From Candidatus Igneacidithiobacillus taiwanensis (GTDB taxonomy: Bacteria > Pseudomonadota > Gammaproteobacteria > Acidithiobacillales > Acidithiobacillaceae): a stretch of DNA of 6,462 bases. Positions 1 through 5,383 of the stretch are shown one piece after another. The notes under the pieces were generated by a model that did not search any database, was not told the DNA's origin, and worked only from the letters and a program-made list of their open reading frames with translations. The translations under genes were made by a program, and so were the position numbers. Location of the stretch: contig DDOU01000054.1 of assembly GCA_002341825.1 (NCBI GenBank), positions 1 to 6,462 on the forward strand, written 5' to 3'. Position 1 is the stretch's first letter; the number at the start of each line of letters is the position of its first letter.

Positions 1-816
1 GCCGATGGCGTGTACCACCATATCCATGGGAATCACGATCGGGCGCTTGACCAAGGTGTCCTCCCCCTTTACCAGCAGACGCCCATCCGGCGACTTGGTC
101 ACCTCGGCAATACGCGCCTTTACGAACTTGGTCTTGTACTCTTCTTGGCTCTTCCAATAGAACTTGTCTTCGTAGAGGCCGAAGGTACGGATGTCCATGT
201 AATAGATGAACACGTCGGTGCTGGGCGAGATTTCCTTGATCTCCATGGCAAGGTTTGCCGACACCGTGCAACAAATCTTGGAACACCACTCGCGCCCGAT
301 CTGCCGATCACGTGAGCCCACGCAAAGCAAAATGGCAACGCGCTCCGGCACCCGACCATCGGAAGGGCAGCGAATTTGCCCGGTACCGACCATCTGCTCC
401 ATCTGGGTAGTGGTCAACACGTCTTCGTAGGTGCCAAAGCCCCACTCCGGCTTGTTGATGGAATCAAAGTGGGTGAAACCCGTCGCGAGCACGATGCTGC
501 CGGCTTCTACCTTGTTACCGTTGCTGAGATGCGCAGTGAAGTTGCCGGCTTCACCCTCGAGTTGGGTAACCTTGGTGGACTTGTGGATGCTGACGTTACC
601 GTTACCCTCCACGCGGCTGACCATGCGGCCAATGGCATCCTTGGCCCACTCACCCGAAGGAACGAGTTTAGAGTACCCGGAAATGATCGGCGCACCACCG
701 AGAACATCTTCCTTCTCGACGATTACCGCCTTCTTGCCCATTCCAGCGATGGTTGCGGCGGCCGAAAGTCCGGCCGGGCCTGCACCTACTACGAGAACTG
801 TATCTTGCGCTGCCAT
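1..816 (-). CDS. hdrA: HdrA-like FAD/Fe-S subunit of the sHdr sulfur-oxidation complex (partial, C-terminus off left edge)
   Basis: Partial gene: 272 codons lie in the window and the frame is open to base 1. The start ATG (816) sits 7 nt after AGAGGAG (824-830). The N-terminus is a Rossmann FAD site, GAGPAG at residues 11-16, with an acidic strand end at Glu34 and GG at 40-41. A second nucleotide-fold signature, IVLATGF, is at 108-114. A cysteine cluster follows: Cys150, Cys165 (in CVGSRD), Cys178, Cys182 and Cys183 (WCSKICC). It resembles the HdrA CVGSRD...C-x3-CC segment and may hold a [4Fe-4S] cluster. The SGYSKLVPSGEWAKDAIG segment (46-63) fits, from memory, the short bacterial sHdrA of about 345 residues rather than methanogen HdrA or QmoA, whose Cys-rich segment after the GG motif is absent. 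sHdrA is the cytoplasmic flavin subunit of the HdrC1B1A-C2B2 complex, which oxidises carrier-bound sulfane sulfur together with lipoate-binding proteins. Here it heads its own transcript, with no hdrC1B1 upstream. Family is confident; the sHdr subtype is fairly confident. Confidence 0.85.
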   Translation of the reverse strand, partial: MAAQDTVLVVGAGPAGLSAAATIAGMGKKAVIVEKEDVLGGAPIISGYSKLVPSGEWAKDAIGRMVSRVEGNGNVSIHKSTKVTQLEGEAGNFTAHLSNGNKVEAGSIVLATGFTHFDSINKPEWGFGTYEDVLTTTQMEQMVGTGQIRCPSDGRVPERVAILLCVGSRDRQIGREWCSKICCTVSANLAMEIKEISPSTDVFIYYMDIRTFGLYEDKFYWKSQEEYKTKFVKARIAEVTKSPDGRLLVKGEDTLVKRPIVIPMDMVVHAIG

Positions 817-847
817 GACACTGCTCCTCTGCTGTCTCCGTATGGTG

Positions 848-876
848 AAGATAGTCGCCGCGGAGGAGGTTGTCAA
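848..876 (-). promoter_or_regulatory. Consensus-like sigma-70 promoter for hdrA
   Basis: On the minus strand, TTGACA (876-871) is followed by exactly 17 bases and TATCTT (853-848). Transcription would start near 841, giving a leader of about 25 nt with the ribosome binding site at 830-824. The promoter lies in the 84-bp gap between the regulator's stop codon and hdrA. hdrA can therefore be expressed independently of the regulator gene, although read-through is possible because no terminator is visible in the gap. Confidence 0.7.
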
Positions 877-900
877 GCATCTGTACTAGACAAATATCGG

Positions 901-1881
901 TCAGGAATCTCGTAAGGGTTTTTGCCAGCTTTGCACCGCTTCCAACAGGTCGCGCAGGCGGCGAAAACGCGGCATACCCTCGGCGTCGGGATCGAGTTCT
1001 TCGGCGCCGCTACCACTCAGCCACAGGCTGGTGGTGGCTGGCATGCCGGCGCGTAGTTTTTGCAGAACTTGCTGATTTTTGGCATTGATGGAGGCAGCAG
1101 AAACCGCCAGCTGCAGCACGGGCACCGTACACTGCTGCAGGCAGGCCAAGACCGCGGCGGGAGCTGGCTCGCTCCCCAAGTAGAGAACCTCGGCCCCGCT
1201 GCCAAGTAGAAGGGTGCGGGTCATTTGCAGCTCGAGTTCGCGGCCTTCGCCGGGCAGGTTGGCGAGCAAGATCTGCAGGCTACCAGCGGCCGCGGGCGGG
1301 AGCATTGCCCGCGCCCAGGCCAGAGACTCGAGAAGTTGCTCGTGGGCAACGGCCTGCACGAAATCCGCCAGGGATTCGCTGAGTTCGGCTTGCGCAAGCT
1401 GCTGCTGCAGCGGGGCAGCAATGCGCAGAATAAAGGCTTGCACCCCGAGATTGGCGAGATACTGGCGCAGCAACTGGCTGCTGCGGTGAAAGTCTAGATC
1501 CTGCAGGCATTGCCACAGGCTGTCTACCTCGTCGCTAGCGACGTTACTGGCAGGGCCCTCGTTGCTACTTGGGATCTCCTGCAGTAAACGCTGCAGCTTA
1601 TCCTCACTGGCGCCCACCACAAAGCCGGGGCGGTAGCCGGCAGCCAGCAGCTTGTTGATGTTTTGTAGTCGCTCGATTTGCTCGCGACTATACAAGCGGT
1701 TGCCGCTGGCATCGCGCGCTGGGACAGGGAATTCGTAGCGGCGCTCCCACATGCGTAGGAGTTCCTTGGAGATTCCGGTCTCCTGCTCAACGACGCTGAT
1801 GGGGTACTGATGCTCTTCCGCTTGCATGGGCGCTTGCTGTTCTCGTTTTGTATAGGACGGTATTGAAACTGGGATCGGCAT
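901..1881 (-). CDS. MerR-family regulator of CarH/LitR architecture with degenerate B12-binding domain
   Basis: 326 codons. Residues 26-90 form a MerR winged helix-turn-helix: YPISVVEQETGIS, then LLRMWERRYEFP (41-52) and the wing NRLYS (61-65). This is the N-domain typical of CarH/LitR/MlrA regulators. Residues 117-200 look like the four-helix bundle and 201-326 like the Rossmann half of a cobalamin-binding domain (PGE at 210-212, VLYLGSEP at 232-239). The ligand motifs are altered. The CarH W-x9-EH motif reads Leu171-x9-Glu181-Gln182, and the E-x-H-x-x-G motif reads E212-G-R214-E-L-E217, so the lower-ligand His is Arg. Adenosylcobalamin light sensing is therefore doubtful; binding another ligand or a partner protein is possible. 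It is divergent from the PYP-like operon and probably regulates it. The start is uncertain: neither ATG 1881 nor ATG 1827 (residue 19, nearer the usual family N-terminus) has a good Shine-Dalgarno sequence. Confidence 0.85.
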   Translation of the reverse strand: MPIPVSIPSYTKREQQAPMQAEEHQYPISVVEQETGISKELLRMWERRYEFPVPARDASGNRLYSREQIERLQNINKLLAAGYRPGFVVGASEDKLQRLLQEIPSSNEGPASNVASDEVDSLWQCLQDLDFHRSSQLLRQYLANLGVQAFILRIAAPLQQQLAQAELSESLADFVQAVAHEQLLESLAWARAMLPPAAAGSLQILLANLPGEGRELELQMTRTLLLGSGAEVLYLGSEPAPAAVLACLQQCTVPVLQLAVSAASINAKNQQVLQKLRAGMPATTSLWLSGSGAEELDPDAEGMPRFRRLRDLLEAVQSWQKPLRDS

Positions 1882-1952
1882 ATACTAGGATCATCTTGCC
1901 ATGATTGGCGCGTATAGTACAAAGTCCGGACGGCGAAGCAAGGGGAGGGGCG
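1828..1952. promoter_or_regulatory. Divergent control region between regulator and PYP-like operon
   Basis: This stretch separates the divergent regulator and PYP-like gene if the regulator starts at 1827; if it starts at 1881 only 71 bp are free. It is more AT-rich than its surroundings. Visible elements are TATACT (1881-1886) and TATAGT (1913-1918), both good plus-strand -10 candidates without a convincing -35 at normal spacing. There is a short inverted repeat ATCAT-N6-ATGAT (1890-1894/1901-1905) and an outer TATAC/GTATA pair (1881-1885/1912-1916) centred one base away. TATACA on the minus strand (1854-1849) could be a -10 for the regulator. A poor -35 is common at activator-dependent promoters, including MerR-type ones, but no operator can be assigned with confidence. 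Confidence 0.4.
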
Positions 1953-1955
1953 GTG
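1940..1955 (+). promoter_or_regulatory. Ribosome binding site that fixes the PYP-like start at GTG 1953
   Basis: AAGGGGAGGGG (1940-1950) is followed closely by GTG at 1953-1955, which places the start there. The longer in-frame TTG at 1905 has no ribosome binding site. Starting at 1953 also gives a 132-residue protein whose N-terminus aligns without gaps to the 125-residue PYP, with only two residues fewer before the shared core. Confidence 0.7.
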
Positions 1956-2351
1956 AAGGAGTTTTTCCCAGTCCAATGGCGAGACCAATTGGCACGAATC
2001 GACCGCCAGCAGATAGAGCTCTGGAATTTTGGGGTCATCGCCCTCAACAACGAGGCCAAAGTCGTCCTCTTCAATAGTGCCGAGGAGCGGCTGAGCGGGC
2101 TGCCTCGCGAAGAAGTGCTGGGACACGATTTTTTTACCGAAGTAGCACCTTGCACCGCCAGTCGTCTTTTTCGGGGCCGCTATTTACGCGCCCGTGCCGA
2201 GGGTTTTCTCGATGAGCACTTCTTCTACACCTTCACTTACCGAATTCGCCCGGTATCAGCCCATATCCACATGCTGCACGACGCTGCCCAGTCGCCCTTG
2301 GTCTTCTTTTTTCTGGACCGCGTGGTGCCGCTTTTCGAGGACTTGGGATGA
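1953..2351 (+). CDS. Photoactive yellow protein-like PAS domain protein
   Basis: 132 residues from GTG. From memory of Halorhodospira PYP, it aligns without gaps from the N-cap to about residue 108 (query = PYP number minus 2). Shared landmarks are FG-I-L (26-31), VLFNSAEE (38-45), VLGHDFFTEVAPCT (55-68), Phe-x-Gly (73-75), YTFTY (92-96) and HM (106-107). Cys67 equals Cys69, which carries the p-coumaroyl thioester in PYP; Glu44 equals Glu46; Ser48 replaces Thr50. Phe40 replaces Tyr42, one of the two residues that hydrogen-bond the phenolate, and Leu50 replaces Arg52. In PYP these groups tune a blue-light photocycle, so this should be a cytosolic light or small-molecule sensor. It has no fused output domain, so it would need a partner; the next gene or the divergent MerR regulator are candidates. 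It is the first gene of the operon, and its TGA overlaps the next ATG. Fold is very likely; light sensing is inferred. Confidence 0.85.
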   Translation: MKEFFPVQWRDQLARIDRQQIELWNFGVIALNNEAKVVLFNSAEERLSGLPREEVLGHDFFTEVAPCTASRLFRGRYLRARAEGFLDEHFFYTFTYRIRPVSAHIHMLHDAAQSPLVFFFLDRVVPLFEDLG

Positions 2352-2671
2352 GTAGCGCGCCGGACTGGCTCAGCAACGACTGGTTGCTGGAAACCTTCGA
2401 TGCCCTTGCGCAGCAGCGCTTCCAGACCCCGCATCTGCGCGAAGAGCAAGATTTGCTGCTCTATCTCTGTTTGCAGAGTCTGTGGCAGTTGCTCAACAAT
2501 GCCCACCAGGGCGACGGCGAGCAATTCCTGAGCGTGCAGCAGACGCGGCAGTTGCAGGAGATCGATAGCCGCATTGCGCGGCTCGAGAATACACTCCCGT
2601 TGGCACTGCGGCAGCAGGCACAACAATGTCTGCGCAATCTGTTGATGCAGATGGACGAGATGGCGCCATGA
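2348..2671 (+). CDS. Small helical protein of unknown function in PYP-like operon
   Basis: 107 residues; no family recognised. It starts in an ATGA overlap with the PYP-like stop (GAGG about 8 nt upstream) and ends in an ATGA overlap with the ligase, so the three genes are probably translationally coupled. No signal peptide or membrane segment is visible. The composition predicts helices: a Trp/Leu-rich first half (DWLSNDWLLETF at 6-17, LLLYLCLQSLWQLLNN near 36-51) and a Gln/Leu/Arg-rich second half from about residue 65 with coiled-coil or bundle character (QLQEIDSRIARLENTL). It could be a partner of the PYP-like sensor or a subunit of the ligase; nothing in the sequence decides. Its fixed place between two plausible partners argues that it is a real gene. 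Confidence 0.75.
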   Translation: MSSAPDWLSNDWLLETFDALAQQRFQTPHLREEQDLLLYLCLQSLWQLLNNAHQGDGEQFLSVQQTRQLQEIDSRIARLENTLPLALRQQAQQCLRNLLMQMDEMAP

Positions 2672-4005
2672 CGCCACGCGCTGCGTTGCTGCAGGCTTTG
2701 CGCGATGGGCTCGAGAGCGGCTTTTGCCTGGACTGGCGCCCCGCCGGGGTGAGTCGCGCTTGGCCGGGCCCGGCGCTGCTCAGCTGGGCGCTGCGGTTGC
2801 GGCAACGCTGGCGTCGGCAATTGCCGCCCCGCGCGCGCATCGCCGTGCGCTTACCCAACAGCCCCGCCTTTGTTGCCCACTGGCTTGCTGCCCTGCAGGG
2901 CGACTGGATCTTTTGTCCTCTGCCGGAGCTCGATGCCGCGGAGGCGCAGCGACGCCTGCAGATGCTCCGACCGCAACTCATCGTCAGCGCCGAGGGCGGG
3001 CAAGTGCGAGAGTACTGGCCCGAGAACGCCATCGGTATCGATGACCCCGAGGATCTGGCGCTGATCCTCTGGACCTCGGCAAGTATGGGGCCGGGATCGG
3101 CCTTTGGGCTGTCCCATGCCGCTTTGCTCTGGCAGCTGCGGCAGCATGCCCCCGCTCTTGCACTCGGGCGCGACAGCCTGCTGCGTAATGTCCTGCCGTG
3201 GTCCCATGTTTTTGCCGGGGTGCTGGAGTTGCTTCCGGCCCTGACGGCCGGTGCCGAGCTGCGGGTTGCCCCCCTGCAAGGGCTGCGGCACGAACACTTT
3301 ACCCACCTTTGTGCGGTACCGCGGGTGTTGTCGCTCTTGAGCGATACGCAGATTGCCGATCTTGCCGGCGGTAATGTTGGCGGCGCCGCCGTAGACGCGA
3401 GCCTGGCTGAGCGCTTGCAAGGTAGTCGCCTGCGGGTGGGCTATGGGCAGACCGAAGCGGGACCCGGGGTAATGCTGGGGCCAGTGGGTAGTTTTTCCGC
3501 GGCGCTGGTGGGCAAGGCACTCCCCGAGGTGGAAATCAACGTTGCCGAGACCTTGCACTATCGTTCTCCGGGCCAAGCCCTTGGGCGTTGGGATGGCAAA
3601 AACTGGCTTCCGGTTGGCGACGCCGAGGGGTGGATCGACAGTGGCGATCGCCTGAGCCCCTTACCCGATGGCAACTGGCGCTGGTGTGGGCGCCGCGATG
3701 CCCGCTTTAAGTTGGCGGATGGCCGCGGCGTGCAACCGGAAGAAGAAGAATTGCGCCTGCAGGCGCAGTACCCAGGCTTGCAGCAGGTGATCATTGGCGC
3801 CCCTGGACAACGGCGGCTGGCCGCCTTTGCGGCGGTCCAACCCGAAGATTGGGCCGCACTGCACCGCCAATGGCGCGAGCGCTATCCCCTCTATGGTCTG
3901 GCGCCCGAAGAGTGGCGCCCCTGGCAAGGTCCCACCGGTAAATTGCGGCGGGGAGACTTATACGCTGACTGGCAACACGCCTTGGCGCAAGCCCGGCGCG
4001 CCTGA
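2668..4005 (+). CDS. ANL-superfamily acyl/aryl-CoA ligase-like protein, candidate chromophore-activating enzyme
   Basis: 445 residues from ATG 2668, which overlaps the previous TGA; an upstream in-frame start at 2626 would extend 42 nt into the preceding gene and is less likely. ANL core motifs appear in order: LPNSPAFVAHWLAAL (62-76), the LPWSHVFAG segment (176-184), GYGQTEAG (258-265), SGD (325-327) with the ribose-binding Asp, GRRDARFKL-DG hinge (341-352), and GPTGKLRR (421-428) with the C-domain catalytic Lys425. The phosphate-binding loop is altered: TSASMGPGSA (136-145), aligned through the following LSH, stands where TSGTTGxPKG is usual and has lost its Lys. The family adenylates a carboxylic acid and usually transfers it to CoA. 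PYP operons elsewhere carry a short p-coumarate:CoA ligase (Pcl), so this is the natural candidate for activating the PYP-like chromophore. Alternatives are a ligase for polyene or fatty-acid pigments, or an inactive acyl-binding homologue. Confidence 0.8.
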   Translation: MTPRAALLQALRDGLESGFCLDWRPAGVSRAWPGPALLSWALRLRQRWRRQLPPRARIAVRLPNSPAFVAHWLAALQGDWIFCPLPELDAAEAQRRLQMLRPQLIVSAEGGQVREYWPENAIGIDDPEDLALILWTSASMGPGSAFGLSHAALLWQLRQHAPALALGRDSLLRNVLPWSHVFAGVLELLPALTAGAELRVAPLQGLRHEHFTHLCAVPRVLSLLSDTQIADLAGGNVGGAAVDASLAERLQGSRLRVGYGQTEAGPGVMLGPVGSFSAALVGKALPEVEINVAETLHYRSPGQALGRWDGKNWLPVGDAEGWIDSGDRLSPLPDGNWRWCGRRDARFKLADGRGVQPEEEELRLQAQYPGLQQVIIGAPGQRRLAAFAAVQPEDWAALHRQWRERYPLYGLAPEEWRPWQGPTGKLRRGDLYADWQHALAQARRA

Positions 4006-4020
4006 AAGGAGGAAAAAATG
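4005..4020 (+). promoter_or_regulatory. Strong Shine-Dalgarno for the SDR gene
   Basis: AAAGGAGG (4005-4012) overlaps the last base of the ligase stop codon and precedes ATG 4018 by five A residues. It is the best ribosome binding site in the operon, so the SDR is probably translated independently of the coupled genes upstream, and perhaps at a higher rate. Confidence 0.75.
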
Positions 4021-4746
4021 TCGAAGCTGATCGTGATGACCGGGGCCTCGGGTGCCCTCGCCCAGGCGCTTCTGCGCCAAGTGCGGGAGCGCGGATGGCG
4101 AGTGGTGGCGGTTTCGCGTCAGGCACCGCCCGAAAACTGGCCCGAAACCGATATATGGCTGCAAGAAGATGTCTCGCATCAGGCCGGAGCCGATGCGGTA
4201 TTTGCGGCGTTGCGCCAGCGCGAACTGGTCCCAGACTATTTGGCCCATCTGGCCGGCTCCTTCTTGCTCGCCGGTCTCGCGCAAACTTCCGAAGAGACGT
4301 ACCGCCAAGTTCTGGCGGCCAATCTCGATTCGGCTTTTTTCTCTTTGCGCGCCTTCGTAGCCGCGCGCAAGCGCGCGGGAGAGGGAGGCGCTGCGGTTTT
4401 TGTTTCGTCGGTCGTCGCCGACATCGGCGTGTCTTTTCACGAGGCGGTGGCGGCCGCCAAAGGGGGCCTCGAATCCCTCGTCTTGGCGGCGGCGGCAACC
4501 CACGCCCGCGACGCGATTCGTGTCAATGCGGTGCGCTCCGGCCTCATGGATAGCCCTGCCGCGAGCCATATTCTGCGCAACGACAATGCCCGCACCTTGG
4601 CACGCAAGCAGTATCCCTTGGGTCAGCTCATCGATCCGGCTGCGGTGGCGGAAGCGCTCTTGTTCCTGCTAACCGCCGAGCAGATTACCGGACAGATCCT
4701 CGCCGTCGACGGCGGTTTTGGCGCGGTACGGCCCTTGCTGACCTGA
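4018..4746 (+). CDS. Short-chain dehydrogenase/reductase-like protein lacking the catalytic tyrosine
   Basis: 242 residues, the normal size of a classical FabG-type SDR, and complete. Residues 4-15 give the first beta strand and a variant dinucleotide loop, TGASGALA (8-15) in place of TGxxxGxG. HLAG (77-80) stands for NNAG. Asn102 (AANLDS) and Ser131 (FVSS) are present, as is Lys148. The catalytic Tyr, expected 13 residues after Ser131 and four before the Lys, is Val144 (HEAVAAAK). The C-terminal IRVNAV and ITGQILAVDGGFG segments are typical of SDRs that act on 3-oxoacyl or related carbonyl substrates. Without the Tyr, normal hydride-transfer catalysis is doubtful; nucleotide binding or a different chemistry is possible, with His141 or Glu142 conceivably acting nearby. 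As the last gene of the PYP-like operon it may process the ligase product. Confidence 0.85.
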   Translation: MSKLIVMTGASGALAQALLRQVRERGWRVVAVSRQAPPENWPETDIWLQEDVSHQAGADAVFAALRQRELVPDYLAHLAGSFLLAGLAQTSEETYRQVLAANLDSAFFSLRAFVAARKRAGEGGAAVFVSSVVADIGVSFHEAVAAAKGGLESLVLAAAATHARDAIRVNAVRSGLMDSPAASHILRNDNARTLARKQYPLGQLIDPAAVAEALLFLLTAEQITGQILAVDGGFGAVRPLLT

Positions 4747-4750
4747 GTCA

Positions 4751-4788
4751 GGATGGGGTGCGGCGCTCTTTAGCGTCGCATCCCGTCC
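4751..4788 (+). terminator. Hairpin terminator closing the PYP-like operon
   Basis: It begins four bases after the SDR stop. The arms 4751-4767 and 4772-4788 pair over 17 bp around a CTTT loop. All 17 positions pair in plus-strand RNA, three of them as G-U wobbles. The following CTTTCTACTT is only a weak U-tract, so the efficiency is uncertain. In minus-strand RNA the wobbles become A-C mismatches and no U-tract follows, so the element favours plus-strand transcripts while lying just past the stop codon of the convergent DUF3833 gene. Confidence 0.6.
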
Positions 4789-4792
4789 CTTT

Positions 4793-5383
4793 CTACTTGG
4801 GCATGGCCATGGCCGCGCGGTTGGCGGCGGTGTCCGGCAGTTTGTGCATTTCCAGAGTAATATCACCGGCATGCAGTCCGTACCAGGTAACGTCGGTGTG
4901 GTCGATGACGACATTGGGTTCAATCATGTACATCCAATCGTCGGCATGCAGATTGTAAAAACTCTTGCCTACCGGCTGCTTGACGTCGTAGCTCCAATGC
5001 AGGGCAAAGCCATAAGCATCGCCGGCAGCCTTTTTCACATCGCCGGCAGAGCCTTCGGCATAACCAGAAAAGTGATGATTGCCATCGTCCACCAAGTGCC
5101 AAACCCGCTCGGCATGGGTAACCTTGCCGTCATTGGCAATATAGGTGAAGTACTCCTCCAGGGTACCCTGGTTGCCCTGCCAATGCCCCAGCATCCGCAC
5201 GGTAAAGCGGTTCACGACTTTACCCGAGCGATTCTGGAACATACCCGTTGCCAGCAGCGGGCCATTGAAGAACTCGCGTAAGGAAAAATGTGGTGTGGTG
5301 TGGGCGTAGTCTTGCGGTACGGTAGCGCAGCCAGCCAGGGCCAGGACTGCAGTCAGGGGAGCAAGCAAAAAAAGGCGTTTCAT
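4793..5383 (-). CDS. DUF3833-family outer-membrane lipoprotein
   Basis: 196 residues, ATG 5383, AGGAG 7 nt upstream (5395-5391). A lipoprotein signal peptide is clear: MKR, a hydrophobic stretch, and a lipobox ALAGC with Cys19 as the lipidated residue. Ala follows the Cys, so there is no inner-membrane-retention Asp, and sorting to the outer membrane is expected. The mature part matches remembered DUF3833 landmarks: FFNGPL-A-GMFQNRSGKVVNRF (38-60), SGYAEGSAGDV (106-116), ALHWSYDV (127-134), DDWMYM (148-153) and GDITLEMHK (173-181). The family has no proven biochemical function known to me; the fold is probably a beta-rich lipocalin-like barrel. It is the second gene of an operon with the transporter, overlapping it by ATGA. 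In other bacteria such genes cluster with LitR/CarH-type or ChrR-controlled light and singlet-oxygen genes, which fits the neighbours here. Confidence 0.85.
   Translation of the reverse strand: MKRLFLLAPLTAVLALAGCATVPQDYAHTTPHFSLREFFNGPLLATGMFQNRSGKVVNRFTVRMLGHWQGNQGTLEEYFTYIANDGKVTHAERVWHLVDDGNHHFSGYAEGSAGDVKKAAGDAYGFALHWSYDVKQPVGKSFYNLHADDWMYMIEPNVVIDHTDVTWYGLHAGDITLEMHKLPDTAANRAAMAMPK

Noticed and set aside
1..816. QmoA as an alternative identity for the hdrA-like gene
   Set aside because: The Cys-Pro-Pro-x-Cys-type segment expected after the first FAD motif of QmoA is absent; a GYSKLVPSGEWAKDAIG segment is there instead, as remembered for sHdrA.
883..1921. TAGTACA shared upstream of hdrA (minus strand, 887-881 area) and in the PYP-like control region (1915-1921)
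   Set aside because: A 7-base match with no dyad and different placement relative to each promoter is too short to separate from chance.
1831..1939. Search for a T(G/A)TACA-N12-TGTA(C/T)A operator as I recall for class II LitR
   Set aside because: Only isolated half-site-like words occur (TGTATA at 1849-1854, AGTACA at 1916-1921), with no partner at the right distance.
1905..1952. N-terminal extension of the PYP-like protein from TTG 1905
   Set aside because: There is no ribosome binding site, the 16 extra residues match nothing in PYP, and a strong Shine-Dalgarno precedes GTG 1953.
2626..2667. Ligase start at 2626
   Set aside because: It would overlap the preceding gene by 46 bases. The ATGA junction at 2668 matches the other junction in the operon and gives a normal ANL N-terminus.
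2851..3576. Long open frame on the minus strand opposite the ligase (241 codons); similar long frames at 3791-4498 minus and 5574-6254 plus
   Set aside because: These are shadows of GC-rich coding genes. They show Arg/Pro/Gly/Gln-rich low-complexity translations, have no recognisable motifs and no ribosome binding sites, and lie wholly opposite genes with strong family motifs.
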